The notes: generated by a model from the letters alone, not told the origin. A stretch of 64,000 bases of DNA from Sphingobium bisphenolivorans (GCF_000412635.1 NZ_ASTG01000010.1:124001-188000), one strand, 5' to 3'. Positions 45,629-54,534 are shown, counted from the first letter of the stretch. Numbers and translations: made by a program.

Positions 45629-45828
45629 CAGTGCGGCTTGGCCGCCAGACAGCGCTCGCTGATCGCCTTGCGGGTATAGCTGCTCTGGAGCGCGGCGGCG
45701 GCATTGTCCCAGCCCTCCGCGATCAACGCCTGCTCCACCGCGTGTGCTCCGTTATACCGGCCGCTTTCCGCCAACGCGTAAGCGCGGGCACGAAGCGCCT
45801 GAAGACGGCTGTCGTCGGTGTGCATCAT
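45628..45828 (-). CDS. Uncharacterised 66-residue protein coupled to the DUF3298 gene
   Basis: A small soluble protein (MMHTDDSRLQALRARAYALA, SGRYNGAHAVEQALIAEGWDNAAAAL) with an Ala-rich helical look. AAAGGAGAG upstream gives a clear ribosome-binding site. Its stop overlaps the next ATG by one base, so it is cotranslated with the lipoprotein. No family is recognised. Confidence 0.65.
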   Translation of the reverse strand: MMHTDDSRLQALRARAYALAESGRYNGAHAVEQALIAEGWDNAAAALQSSYTRKAISERCLAAKPH

Positions 45829-45967
45829 GATGTCTCTCCTTTCGATTGCCGATCATCAATCTAGGCCTGTTCAGTCGGCGAGGCAAATATCCGCGCGTCC
45901 GGCCGAGCGGGCATAGCGGTGAAAAAATGCACTTTTCATCCTTCGCCCTCTTCTTCAGAACGGCGTC

Positions 45968-47365
45968 ATGACCGATTTTTCCGACCTGCTCAAAGCCGAC
46001 AACAATCAGCCCGCCCGTTCGATCCAGATCGTCGATTCCAAGGGGCTGGAGGCCTGGCTCAGCAGCCAGCCGGCGCGGGTGCGCACCATGGCGGCGGCGC
46101 AGAAGTTCAAGGGCAAGCCGTTCGAACAGGCGATCCTGTCAGGCGACGATGCCACCGATTGGTCGGTGGTCGCCGGGGTGGCGGACGCCGGCAAACTCGG
46201 TCCCTGGTGCCTCGCCAAGCTGGCCGAGACGTTGCCCGAGGGAAGCTATCGCCTGACCGGAGCGGAGGCGGGCGCGGCGATGCTCGGCTGGCTGACGGGG
46301 CAATATCGCTTCGACCGCTACCGCAAGGATGAGAACGGCGGCGGAGGCCGCGTGCTGCTGACGGGGGAAGTCGCTCGGATCGAGGAAGCCGTGCGGCTGG
46401 CCGAGGCGGTCGCGCTGGTGCGCGATCTCGTCAACACTCCGGCCGCCGACATGGGGCCTGCGGAACTGGAAGCGGCGGCCAAGGGGCTCGCCGGACGGTT
46501 CGGCGCGGAGTTCGGCGTGACGCGAGGCGATGCGCTGGAACAGGGCTTCCCGATGATCCATGCGGTGGGCAAGGCGGCGGACAAGAGCTTCGCGCCCCGG
46601 CTGATCGAACTGCGCTGGGGCGATCCGAAGCATTCGAAGGTCGCGGTTGTCGGCAAGGGCATCTGCTTCGACAGCGGCGGTCTCGACATCAAGCCGTCTT
46701 CAGCGATGCGGCTGATGAAGAAGGATATGGGCGGCGCGGCGCACGCGCTGGCGCTGGGGCAGCTTATCATGGGGGCGCGGCTGCCGGTGCAGCTGCACCT
46801 GCTGATCCCGGCGGCGGAGAATGCGATCGGCGGCAACGCGTTCCGGCCGGGGGACATATTGCGCACACGGCAGGGCCTGACGGTGGAAATCGGCAATACC
46901 GACGCGGAAGGGCGACTGGTGCTGGGCGATGCCCTAACGCTCGCCGGGGAGAGCCAGCCCGAACTGATCGTGGATTATGCGACGCTGACCGGCGCCGCGC
47001 GGGTTGCGGTGGGGCCGGATCTCCCTGCCCTCTTCACCAATGACGATGGCCTTGCGGCGGACGTGGAGGAAGCCGGCAGGCAGGTCGATGATCCGAGCTG
47101 GCGGCTGCCGCTGTGGGACGGTTATGCCGAGATGCTGAAGTCGGATGTCGCCGACATCAACAATGCGGGCGAAGGCGGCTTTGCCGGCGCCATCACTGCT
47201 GCCCTGTTCCTCAAGCGCTTCGTGCCCGAGAATGCCAAGTGGCTGCACCTCGATACCTTCGCCTGGCGTCCGTCGTCGCGGCCAGGGCGTCCCAAGGGCG
47301 GCGAAGCTCTTGGTTTGCGAAGCGTCTTCCATATGTTGCAGGCGCGCTATGGTCATAAAAAGTAA
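45968..47365 (+). CDS. Leucyl aminopeptidase, M17 family
   Basis: A 465-residue dizinc aminopeptidase of the PepA/PepB family, removing N-terminal residues from peptides in the cytoplasm. The catalytic C-terminal half holds the metal ligands and signature: VAVVGKGICFDSGGLDIKPSSAMRLMKKDMGGAAHALALGQLIM, then NTDAEGRLVLGDAL and DYATLTGAARVAVG. The ending WLHLDTFAWRPSSRPGRPKGGEALGLRSVF is typical of alphaproteobacterial members. The start ATG at 45968 lacks a strong Shine-Dalgarno sequence. It heads a run of plus-strand genes (MarR, NlpC/P60, argC). Confidence 0.93.
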   Translation: MTDFSDLLKADNNQPARSIQIVDSKGLEAWLSSQPARVRTMAAAQKFKGKPFEQAILSGDDATDWSVVAGVADAGKLGPWCLAKLAETLPEGSYRLTGAEAGAAMLGWLTGQYRFDRYRKDENGGGGRVLLTGEVARIEEAVRLAEAVALVRDLVNTPAADMGPAELEAAAKGLAGRFGAEFGVTRGDALEQGFPMIHAVGKAADKSFAPRLIELRWGDPKHSKVAVVGKGICFDSGGLDIKPSSAMRLMKKDMGGAAHALALGQLIMGARLPVQLHLLIPAAENAIGGNAFRPGDILRTRQGLTVEIGNTDAEGRLVLGDALTLAGESQPELIVDYATLTGAARVAVGPDLPALFTNDDGLAADVEEAGRQVDDPSWRLPLWDGYAEMLKSDVADINNAGEGGFAGAITAALFLKRFVPENAKWLHLDTFAWRPSSRPGRPKGGEALGLRSVFHMLQARYGHKK

Positions 47366-47425
47366 AAAGAAAGGCTTTGGGAAGGCCGTTACGCAACCGG
47401 ATTGGCTATCGTGCGTTTCGCGGAC

Positions 47426-47833
47426 ATGGATGCCCAATCTGCTCAGGACCAAGATGTCGCGGTTGACCAGCCGGGCGTAAAGCCACTCAGTCAATGGATG
47501 CGCACGCTGGTCGATTATGTTCGATCCGGCAAGCCCGACCTGACCAATCGGCAGATGGCGTTGATGCTGACCGTCTATATCAGCGGCGGTCCGCATACGG
47601 TGCGTGGCCTTGCCGAAGCGCTGAATGTTTCAAAGCCGGTCATCACGCGGGCGCTGAACAAGCTTTCTGCCCTCGGATATCTGCGTCGGGAGCGGGACTC
47701 CGCCGACCGACGCAATATTTTCATCACCCGGACGCCCAAGGGGGCGGAATTCCTTGACGCCTTTCACCATTTCATCGCAGGAACCGGCCGCGATGAACGT
47801 CACAACCTCTCCCACGCAGGGCACCGCGCCTGA
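47426..47833 (+). CDS. MarR family transcriptional regulator
   Basis: A 135-residue winged-helix protein. The DNA-binding part is clear: DLTNRQMALMLTVYISGGPHTVRGLAEALNVSKPVITRALNKLSALGYLRRERDSADRRNIFITRTPKGAEFLDAF. The recognition helix is SKPVITRALNKL, with the DRR wing tip. It lacks the long C-terminal dimer helix of larger MarRs. Its 3' end overlaps the next gene by 41 bases in another frame. ATG at 47426 is used; GTG at 47411 is possible. Confidence 0.82.
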   Translation: MDAQSAQDQDVAVDQPGVKPLSQWMRTLVDYVRSGKPDLTNRQMALMLTVYISGGPHTVRGLAEALNVSKPVITRALNKLSALGYLRRERDSADRRNIFITRTPKGAEFLDAFHHFIAGTGRDERHNLSHAGHRA

Positions 47834-48701
47834 ACGGATTCGTTTCAAGCTGGACGGCCGCTCGGTCAAGCTGGACCCGCGTGTCCATGCCGCGCGTGGC
47901 GACCTTGCCGATCTCGCGCTCGCCGGCATCCTGTTTTCCGCCCATTACGCGCGCGCCGTCGAGCTGACCTGCGTTGCGGCAGGGGCACCCGTTCTCGCCG
48001 GCGACACGCCGAAGGCGCAGGCGGTCAGCGAATTGCTGCGCGGCGAAAGCTTCCACGCACTGGATGTGACGACCGATTGGGCTTGGGGCTTTTGCGGCCA
48101 TGACGGCTATGTCGGCTATGTCCGGCGCGAGGCGCTGGACGTTCGGGAAGTGATCAACAGCCGGATCATCACCGGCACCGCCCCGCTGTTCAGTGCGCCG
48201 GACATCAAGTCGCCCGTCGCCGACTATTGGCCGCGCGGAGCACGGTTCGCAGCGGAAGCCGCCGGGGATTTCTTCGCCTGCGCGGAAGGCTATATCCACC
48301 AGCGTCATGCCGGCGACATCGCTGCACTGGAACGCGACTGGGTCGATGTTGCGAAAGCCTATCTGGGGCAGCCTTATGTCTGGGGCGGGCGCGGACATCG
48401 GGGCATCGACTGTTCCGGGCTGGTGCAGGTGGCGCTGGGCCAATGCGGCATCAAGGCGCCGCGCGACACCGATCTGCAGCGCGAGGGGATCGGCTCCCCG
48501 CTGCCGTCGGATGCGCCGCTTCGGCGAGGGGACTTCATCTTCTTTCCGGGGCATGTCGGCATCATGACCGACAGCGACAATATCTTGCATGCGAACGCGC
48601 ACTGGATGGCGGTCGTGATCGAGCCTCTGGCAGAGGTCGTCGGACGGTTGGCGGCGGATCATGCGAAACCGATCATCGCGCGGCGGAGGATAGGCGCATG
48701 A
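47793..48701 (+). CDS. NlpC/P60 family peptidoglycan endopeptidase
   Basis: A 302-residue protein with N-terminal SH3-like domains (ELTCVAAGAPVLAGDTP, YVGYVRREAL, APLFSAPDIKSPVADYWPRGAR) and a C-terminal NlpC/P60 cysteine peptidase. The catalytic features are PYVWGGRGHRGIDCSGLVQVAL (Cys), RRGDFIFFPGHVGIM (His) and NILHANAHWMAV. Such enzymes cut D-Glu-DAP bonds in peptidoglycan stems. No signal peptide is seen, so it may act on recycled fragments in the cytoplasm, like some YkfC-type enzymes, or be exported by another route. Its stop overlaps the argC start (ATGA). Confidence 0.88.
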   Translation: MNVTTSPTQGTAPERIRFKLDGRSVKLDPRVHAARGDLADLALAGILFSAHYARAVELTCVAAGAPVLAGDTPKAQAVSELLRGESFHALDVTTDWAWGFCGHDGYVGYVRREALDVREVINSRIITGTAPLFSAPDIKSPVADYWPRGARFAAEAAGDFFACAEGYIHQRHAGDIAALERDWVDVAKAYLGQPYVWGGRGHRGIDCSGLVQVALGQCGIKAPRDTDLQREGIGSPLPSDAPLRRGDFIFFPGHVGIMTDSDNILHANAHWMAVVIEPLAEVVGRLAADHAKPIIARRRIGA

Positions 48702-49642
48702 CGCAGAATATTTTCATCGACGGTGGCGTCGGTACGACGGGCATTGAAATCAACGAGCGGATCGCCGGCCGCCCCGAACTCTCGCTCATTACGCTTGACG
48801 AGGCCAAGCGCAAGGATGCGGCAGCACGGCGCGAGGCGCTGAACGCGGCGGATGTCGTCATCCTGTGCCTGCCTGACGATGCGGCGCGCGAAGCGGTGGC
48901 GCTGATCGACAATGATCGTACCCGTGTGATCGATGCCTCTACCGCCCATCGCGTGGCGGATGGCTGGACCTACGGCTTCGCAGAATTGGAGCCGGGGCAT
49001 CGCGAAAAGCTGGCGGAGTCGCGGCGGGTCGCCAATCCCGGCTGCTGGCCGACCGGCTTCCTGGCGCTGGTCCGCCCGCTGGTGCTGGCGGGTCTGCTGC
49101 CGATGGACTGGCCGGTGACGGTGTCCGGGGCTTCGGGCTATTCCGGCGGCGGCAAGTCGATGATCGCCGAATATGAGGGCAGCGAGGGCGCGCCGAGCGC
49201 TTTCCGCCCCTACGGGCTTGGCCTCGGCCACAAGCATATTCCGGAAATGCAGCGTTATTCGGGATTGCAGCATCTGCCGCTGTTCGCGCCTGCGGTCGCC
49301 AACGCCTATCGCGGCATGATCGTGGAGGTGCCGTTGCAACTGCGCGCGCTGCCGGGAACGCCGCGCGTCGCCGACATTCATGCGGCGCTCGCCGCCGCCT
49401 ATGAAGGGTCGGCCATCGTCAGCGTCGCGTCGCTGGAGGACAGCTCAGCCATGACGCAAGTGCGGCTGGAGCATGTCGGCGCGACCGATCGCCTTGCGCT
49501 GTTCGTGTTCGGCAGTGAGGAAAGCGGTCAGGCGCGGCTGGTGGCGGCGCTGGACAATCTGGGCAAGGGCGCGGCGGGCGCCGCCGTGCAGAACCTCAAC
49601 ATATTGGCCGGCCTTCCCGAAACGGCAGGGCTACGGCTGTAA
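48698..49642 (+). CDS. argC: N-acetyl-gamma-glutamyl-phosphate reductase (short type)
   Basis: A 314-residue enzyme of arginine biosynthesis reducing N-acetylglutamyl phosphate to the semialdehyde with NADPH. It is the short ArgC type found in alphaproteobacteria: IFIDGGVGTTGIEINERI, DVVILCLPDDAAREAVALI, RVIDASTAHRVADGWTYGFAEL, the active-site VANPGCWPTGFLALVRPLV with its cysteine, SGASGYSGGGKSMI, and HKHIPEMQRYSGL. The start has GGAGGA upstream and overlaps the NlpC/P60 stop by four bases. Confidence 0.95.
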   Translation: MTQNIFIDGGVGTTGIEINERIAGRPELSLITLDEAKRKDAAARREALNAADVVILCLPDDAAREAVALIDNDRTRVIDASTAHRVADGWTYGFAELEPGHREKLAESRRVANPGCWPTGFLALVRPLVLAGLLPMDWPVTVSGASGYSGGGKSMIAEYEGSEGAPSAFRPYGLGLGHKHIPEMQRYSGLQHLPLFAPAVANAYRGMIVEVPLQLRALPGTPRVADIHAALAAAYEGSAIVSVASLEDSSAMTQVRLEHVGATDRLALFVFGSEESGQARLVAALDNLGKGAAGAAVQNLNILAGLPETAGLRL

Positions 49643-49691
49643 CGGGCCGGCGAGCTTGCGGCACAAGGCCGCAGGCTCACCCTCCTGCCTG

Positions 49692-49901
49692 TCAGTGGAT
49701 GGTGCCGATCGGCGCATCATAGGTCAGCAGGACGATCAGCCGTTCAATCTGCCGCCAGTGGCAGAAGCGGATATGATTGCCGAGGTCCCGGCTGCGGTCT
49801 GCGCGTGCGGCCGCTTCGTAACCGGCGTTATCGCCAAACGCCGCCATCAACTCGGCCGCGTCGTCATAGCTGTTCCTGCCGGAAACATATGGCATGTGCA
49901 T
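49692..49901 (-). CDS. Uncharacterised 69-residue protein
   Basis: A small soluble protein (MHMPYVSGRNSYDDAAELMA, then AAFGDNAGYEAAARADRSRDLG and NHIRFCHWRQIERLIVLL). The pattern AELMAAFG..A..AA.RA..SRD.GN...FC.WRQ.ERLI..L matches, as I recall, a conserved hypothetical protein common in sphingomonads, but no function is known. The ATG at 49901 follows a G-run (GGGGGG) at Shine-Dalgarno distance; an open frame continues further upstream without support. It is convergent with argC. Confidence 0.68.
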   Translation of the reverse strand: MHMPYVSGRNSYDDAAELMAAFGDNAGYEAAARADRSRDLGNHIRFCHWRQIERLIVLLTYDAPIGTIH

Positions 49902-50122
49902 CACTGAACCCCCCGAAAGTCCGCCGCGTGGCGGTAGGAAAAGCCACTCAAGCGGCGTGCCAATTCCGGTGTTGGACGCAAGGCAGCGGCTAACGAAGGT
50001 TATCAGCGGGTTAGCCAAATCCCGCAGCGGCACAGCCATCCCGCGATGGGACAGGTAGGTCCTGAAACGGCACGGCTTCAAAGACGCTGGCGTCGGCGCC
50101 GGCCGCATGGCAAGGGCAGACA

Positions 50123-50296
50123 ATGACAAACGGCAAGAAGAACCCGACCGGTGCCGGCGCGATCATCGCGCTGCTGATCCTGGGTGGAGCGATCGTCGGC
50201 GGCATGATGGGTCAGCCCAGTGCCGGGCTGCTGATCGGGACGGCATTGGGCCTGTTGATCGCCCTGCTGCTGTGGCTGCGCGAGCGCGGGAAATAG
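50123..50296 (+). CDS. Small two-helix membrane protein (57 residues)
   Basis: Translated by eye from the ATG at 50123 to TAG at 50294-50296. The protein starts MTNGKKNPTGAGAI and has two predicted membrane helices (AIIALLILGGAIVGGMMGQ and AGLLIGTALGLLIALLLWL), ending in RERGK. The Gly-rich hairpin resembles small glycine-zipper or phage-holin-like membrane proteins, but no family can be assigned. It lies just before the sugar dehydrogenase gene. Confidence 0.55.
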   Translation: MTNGKKNPTGAGAIIALLILGGAIVGGMMGQPSAGLLIGTALGLLIALLLWLRERGK

Positions 50297-50356
50297 CGGC
50301 GCCCGCTCCCGACCAGCGCCTTGCCGGGCGCCCCTTCCCCGCATAGAGATGATGAC

Positions 50357-51685
50357 ATGAAGAAGCATCTGATCGCACTCGTCCTGATCGTCCTGCTCCT
50401 GTTGGGCGGCGCAATCCTCTATTTCGCACAAGGGGATAAGGCGGAGCTTGCCGCCGGAGCGGATGTCGGCAAGGAGCCGGTTTTCACCGCTCCGCGCAGC
50501 GAGATGATCCCGACGATCAACGTCGCGGACGTCGAACGCTGGCAGGGCGGAGAGAAGCCCGTGGCCGCGAAAGGGCTCAGCGTGGCGCGCTTTGCCGAGG
50601 GGCTGGATCATCCGCGATCGCTGCTGCGCCTTCCCAATGGCGACATATTGGTGGCGGAAACCAACAGCCCGCCGCGCCCGACCGGCGGCATCGTGAACCG
50701 GGTGATGGGCTATCTGATGGACAAGGCGGGCGCGGGCGTGCCTTCGGCCAACCGCATCACCCTGCTTCGCGATGCCGATGGCGACGGCAAGGCGGAGGTG
50801 AAGAGCGCCTTCCTTACCGACCTGAACGCGCCCTATGGCATGGCGCTGATCGGCGACACGCTGTTCGTCGCCAATACCGATGCGCTGATGGCCTTCCCTT
50901 ACAAGGAGGGCGACACGAAGATCACCGGCAAGGGCCGCAAGATCCTCAATCTGCCCGCACAGGCGCCGAACATGCATTGGACCAGAAGCCTGGTGGCGAG
51001 CCCGCAGGGGCTGCTCTATGTCGGCGTCGGATCCAACAGCAATATCGCGGAAGGCGGGCTGGAGAATGAGGCGAACCGCGCCGCCGTGCTGGAGGTCAAT
51101 CCAAAGACGGGCGACTATCGCATCTATGCTTCGGGCTTGCGCAACCCGGTGGGGCTGGCATTCGAGCCGAAGAGCGGCGCGCTGTGGAGCGTGGTGAATG
51201 AGCGCGACATGCTGGGCGCGGACCTTGTGCCCGACTATCTGACGCGGGTGGAGTTTGGCGGCTTCTATGGCTGGCCGTGGAATTACTGGGGCGGTTATGA
51301 GGACCGGCGGGTCCAGCCGCAGCGGCCAGAAGTCCGGGAATATACCAAGCGGCCGGATTATGCGCTGGGCAATCATGTGGCGCCGCTGGGCCTCGCCTTC
51401 GCCGACAAGGTCCAGCTTGGCGCGCCGTTCGTAAATGGGGCCTTTGTCGGCCTGCATGGCAGCTGGAACCGCAAGCCAGCGGCGGGCTACAAGGTGGTGT
51501 TCGTTCCTTTCGGCGAGAATGGCGAGGTCGGCAAGGCCAAGCCGATCGACTTGCTGACCGGCTTTCTGAGCGCTGAAGGCAAGGCTCATGGCCGGCCGGT
51601 CGACGTGACGGCGGACGCAAAGGGCGCGCTGCTGGTCAGCGACGATGTCGGGAATGTGGTGTGGCGCGTGACGGCGGCGAAATAA
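50357..51685 (+). CDS. PQQ-dependent sugar dehydrogenase-like protein (sorbosone dehydrogenase family)
   Basis: A 442-residue membrane-anchored periplasmic beta-propeller. One N-terminal helix (LIALVLIVLLLLGGAILYFA) is followed by the soluble GSDH-type domain: GLSVARFAEGLDHPRSLLRLPNGDILVAETNS, RITLLRDADGDGKAE, APYGMALIGDTLFVANTDALMAFPY, LLYVGVGSNSNIAE, YRIYASGLRNPVGLAFEP, LWSVVNERDMLGADLVPDYLTRVEFGGFYGWPWNYWGGYEDRR, and FVGLHGSWNRKPAAGYKVVFVPF. The conserved aromatic/His set fits glucose/sorbosone dehydrogenases, which need PQQ. No PQQ synthesis genes are in the window, so cofactor and substrate remain inferred. Confidence 0.88.
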   Translation: MKKHLIALVLIVLLLLGGAILYFAQGDKAELAAGADVGKEPVFTAPRSEMIPTINVADVERWQGGEKPVAAKGLSVARFAEGLDHPRSLLRLPNGDILVAETNSPPRPTGGIVNRVMGYLMDKAGAGVPSANRITLLRDADGDGKAEVKSAFLTDLNAPYGMALIGDTLFVANTDALMAFPYKEGDTKITGKGRKILNLPAQAPNMHWTRSLVASPQGLLYVGVGSNSNIAEGGLENEANRAAVLEVNPKTGDYRIYASGLRNPVGLAFEPKSGALWSVVNERDMLGADLVPDYLTRVEFGGFYGWPWNYWGGYEDRRVQPQRPEVREYTKRPDYALGNHVAPLGLAFADKVQLGAPFVNGAFVGLHGSWNRKPAAGYKVVFVPFGENGEVGKAKPIDLLTGFLSAEGKAHGRPVDVTADAKGALLVSDDVGNVVWRVTAAK

Positions 51686-51702
51686 TCGCCGCCCCGTGCC
51701 GA

Positions 51703-52527
51703 TCAGGCCGGGACCGCAATGCCGTTACGGCCGGCCAGTTCCACGACATATTGCCAGGCCACCCGGCCTGAGCGGCTGCCGCGCTGCGTCGCCCACTGGA
51801 TCGCTTCGAGCGGATCGAAGCTGAGGCCCAGCTTTGCCGCATAGCCGCCGACGATCGCGACATAGGCGTCCTGGTCGATGGCGTGGAAGCCAAGGCTGAG
51901 CCCGAAGCGGTCGGACAGCGCCATCTTGTCCTCCACCACGTCGCGCGGGTTGACCGGATCATCCTGCTCCGACAGGTGGCGCGGGACGATGTGGCGCCGG
52001 TTCGAGGTCACGTAAAGGCGCACATTGGCGGGGCGGGCGGCGGTGCCGCCCTGCAGCAGGGACCGCAGCGCACGCGCGTCCCCGACGCCGCTTTCGTCGA
52101 AGCCGAGATCGTCGAGGAAGAGGATGAAGGGCCGCCGCGTATTTCGCAGCAGCGTGAACAGTTGCGGCAGGCTGGCGAGTTCATCGATCGCGCATTGCAG
52201 CAGGGCGACGTCTTGCCCCTCCTGCTGGAGCTTGCCGACGACGGCGGCGACCACTGCCGACTTGCCCGTGCCCCGCGCGCCCCACAGCAGCACGTCGTGC
52301 GCGGCATGGCCGGCCGCGTGCCGCTGGCTGTTTTCCAGCAGCGCGGCCTTTTGCGCGTCGATGCCGGTCAGCAGATCGTAATCGACGGGCGCGAACGCCT
52401 CCACCGCGCGAATGGTCGATCCGTTCCAGACATAGGCGGGGGCGGCGGCAAGATCGGCGGCGGAAACGGGCGGCGGAGCGATCCGCTCCAGAGCTTCGGC
52501 AATACGGGTGAGAAGCGCGTCGTTCAT
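51703..52527 (-). CDS. DUF815 family P-loop ATPase
   Basis: A 274-residue AAA-like protein with Walker A GARGTGKS (83-90) and Walker B FILFLDDLGFD. Sensor-like elements are VRLYVTSNRRHIVPRHLSEQDDPVNPRDVVEDKMALSDRFGLSLGFHAIDQDAY. This is the DUF815 pattern. The function is unknown; it is related to DnaC/IstB-like and SpoVK-like ATPases only loosely. The ATG at 52527 fits the family N-terminus. It is divergent from the Sua5-type gene. Confidence 0.85.
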   Translation of the reverse strand: MNDALLTRIAEALERIAPPPVSAADLAAAPAYVWNGSTIRAVEAFAPVDYDLLTGIDAQKAALLENSQRHAAGHAAHDVLLWGARGTGKSAVVAAVVGKLQQEGQDVALLQCAIDELASLPQLFTLLRNTRRPFILFLDDLGFDESGVGDARALRSLLQGGTAARPANVRLYVTSNRRHIVPRHLSEQDDPVNPRDVVEDKMALSDRFGLSLGFHAIDQDAYVAIVGGYAAKLGLSFDPLEAIQWATQRGSRSGRVAWQYVVELAGRNGIAVPA

Positions 52528-52636
52528 GGCTCCGCGCTTAGACCTGCGGGCGCGCACGGGCAAGCGGCTCTCGGCTGTCACTCATCTGTAGTAATGGTCT
52601 TTTACTCCCCCGGAGCGAGGTTTATACGCGGGGGCC

Positions 52637-53593
52637 GTGAACATCCCAAATCCAGCCTTACCCACCCGAATATGCCCTTATGGCAGCGAAGCCCTGCGCG
52701 AGGCGGCATTACTGATCCGCGCGGGCGAGCCTGTCGCGGTGCCGACTGAGACGGTCTACGGCCTTGCCGCCGACGCTACGGATTCCAATGCGGTCGCGGC
52801 CATCTATACCGCCAAGGGACGGCCAAGCTTCAATCCGCTGATCGTGCATGTCGCCGATCGGGACATGGCGGAGCGGCTCGCCGAATTCTCTCCCGTAGCG
52901 GCGCGGCTGGCGGAGCGCTTCTGGCCGGGCGCGTTGACGCTGGTGCTGCCGGTGCGGGCGGATAGCGGGCTGTCGCCGCTGGTGACGGCCGGGCTGCCGA
53001 CCGTGGCGCTGCGCCTTCCCGCCCATCCGGCGATGCGGGCGCTGATCCGGGAAAGCGGCCGGCCGCTCGCTGCCCCTTCCGCCAATCGCAGCGGATCGAT
53101 CAGTCCCACGCGGGCGGAGCATGTACTCTCCAGCCTGAACGGCAAGATCCGCATGATCCTGGACGAAGGGCCAACCAGCGAGGGGCTGGAATCCACCATC
53201 GTGGCGCCGGAAGATAAATGCGTCCGTTTATTGAGGCCGGGACCGATCACCGCGGCGATGCTGGAGGAGGAGGCGCGGCTGCCCGTCGTGATGGAGGTCG
53301 CGAACGCGAAGATCGAGGCGCCGGGGCAACTTGAAAGCCATTATGCGCCATCCAAGCCCGTGCGGCTCGGCGCTCTCAAGGCGGAGAAGGACGAATATCT
53401 GATCGGTTTCGGGCTGATGCCTTGCAACATCAACCTCAGTCCGGAGGCCGATGTGCGGGAGGCGGCGGCCAACCTGTTTGCGGCGCTGCACCTGGCAGAC
53501 GCGAGCGCGGCGCAGCGGATCGCGGTCGCGCCTATTCCAAACGAGGGGATCGGAATCGCGATCAACGACCGGCTGCGGAGAGCGGCTGCCTGA
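52637..53593 (+). CDS. L-threonylcarbamoyladenylate synthase, Sua5/TsaC type
   Basis: A 318-residue protein with an N-terminal YrdC domain (AALLIRAGEPVAVPTETVYGLAADATDSNAVAAIYTAKGRPSFNPLIVHVADRDMAERL, FWPGALTLVLPV, TVALRLPAHPAMRALIRESGRPLAAPSANRSGSISPT, LDEGPTSEGLESTIV, RLLRPGPI). A C-terminal Sua5 extension follows (APGQLESHYAPSKPVRL, ADVREAAANLFAALHLADAS, NEGIGIAINDRLRRAA). The length and extension make it the longer Sua5 type. It makes threonylcarbamoyl-AMP for the t6A37 modification of ANN-decoding tRNAs. The start is GTG at 52637. Confidence 0.92.
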   Translation: MNIPNPALPTRICPYGSEALREAALLIRAGEPVAVPTETVYGLAADATDSNAVAAIYTAKGRPSFNPLIVHVADRDMAERLAEFSPVAARLAERFWPGALTLVLPVRADSGLSPLVTAGLPTVALRLPAHPAMRALIRESGRPLAAPSANRSGSISPTRAEHVLSSLNGKIRMILDEGPTSEGLESTIVAPEDKCVRLLRPGPITAAMLEEEARLPVVMEVANAKIEAPGQLESHYAPSKPVRLGALKAEKDEYLIGFGLMPCNINLSPEADVREAAANLFAALHLADASAAQRIAVAPIPNEGIGIAINDRLRRAAA

Positions 53594-53651
53594 TCCTCAC
53601 GGCGTGCTTAAAGCTCACCCACTGCGTGCGACGGCGCCGGGAGATACTGCC

Positions 53652-53915
53652 TCAGCAATCCTCATAGCCCGCGCGGCGGCAGTCGCGGCGACGTTGCTCT
53701 TCGGCTTTCTTGCGCTCGCGCCCCTCTTGAGCCTCCTGCTTGCGCATCTTGCGGCCGTAATTGCGGTCGGCCTCATCCTGGCTGGTGGTCGTCCAGTCCA
53801 CCACCTGCCCGCCCGCCCGCACCGGCATGGTGACGATGTTCGCGGCCGTCCGCGCAATGCAGCCGGAAAGCGCGAACAACAAAATCGGTGCGGCCAGTAC
53901 CAGATGCCTGCTCAT
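53652..53915 (-). CDS. Small lipoprotein with charged coiled-coil tail
   Basis: An 87-residue protein with a lipoprotein signal (LAAPILLFALSGC, lipobox LSGC). IARTAANIVTMPVRAGGQVVDWTTTSQDEADRNYGRKMRKQ follows, then a highly charged helix EGRERKKAEEQRRRDCRRAG. It may be an outer-membrane lipoprotein of unknown function. Start chosen at the ATG at 53915; it is convergent with the Sua5-type gene. Confidence 0.68.
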   Translation of the reverse strand: MSRHLVLAAPILLFALSGCIARTAANIVTMPVRAGGQVVDWTTTSQDEADRNYGRKMRKQEAQEGRERKKAEEQRRRDCRRAGYEDC

Positions 53916-54000
53916 TTTCTCATCCCATTCGCCATGAGGGCGCAATCATCACCAGTCTAAAGATGGCAGCAATGAGAGCAAGCCGTTGGCGACGAACGGA

Positions 54001-54534
54001 TCAGCCAGCGATCCGTTCGGCAAAGCCCTTGCGCAGCTTGGCTAGCTTGGGCGGGATCACCGCCATGCAATAAGGGTTTCGATCCCCCACCCGCTCCCAA
54101 TATTTCTGATGATAGTCCTCCGCCGGATACCAGGGCGCGTCGGCTTCGATCGTGGTGACGATGGGGTTGGCATGATCGGCCTGCGCCCGCTCGATAGCTG
54201 CTTTCGCTTCGACCTCCTGCTCAGGGGAATGAGGGAAGATGGCGGATCGATATTGAGTGCCGATGTCGTTCCCCTGGCGGTTGAGCGTCGTTGGATCATG
54301 GGTGGCGAAGAAGATATCAAGCAAATCGCCATAGGATATCATGTCCGGGTCATAGGCGATGCGGATCGCCTCGGCATGGCCGGTGTTGCCCGAACAGACC
54401 TGTTCATAGGTAGGATCGGGATAGGCACCGCCGATATAGCCGCTGGTCACGGACTTCACGCCCTTCAGGTTCTGATAGACCGCTTCGGTGCACCAGAAGC
54501 ATCCGCCTGCCAGCGTCGCGATCTGTTCGGCCAT
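54001..54534 (-). CDS. msrA: Peptide methionine (S)-S-oxide reductase MsrA
   Basis: A 177-residue repair enzyme reducing methionine-S-sulfoxide. The active-site motif [10 protein letters not shown] (Cys12 and Cys15) is near the N-terminus. Family parts [61 protein letters not shown] and [14 protein letters not shown] follow. The second cysteine of the FWC pair and Cys46 (QVC) could serve in disulfide recycling. The ATG at 54534 matches the family start. Confidence 0.94.
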   Translation of the reverse strand: MAEQIATLAGGCFWCTEAVYQNLKGVKSVTSGYIGGAYPDPTYEQVCSGNTGHAEAIRIAYDPDMISYGDLLDIFFATHDPTTLNRQGNDIGTQYRSAIFPHSPEQEVEAKAAIERAQADHANPIVTTIEADAPWYPAEDYHQKYWERVGDRNPYCMAVIPPKLAKLRKGFAERIAG

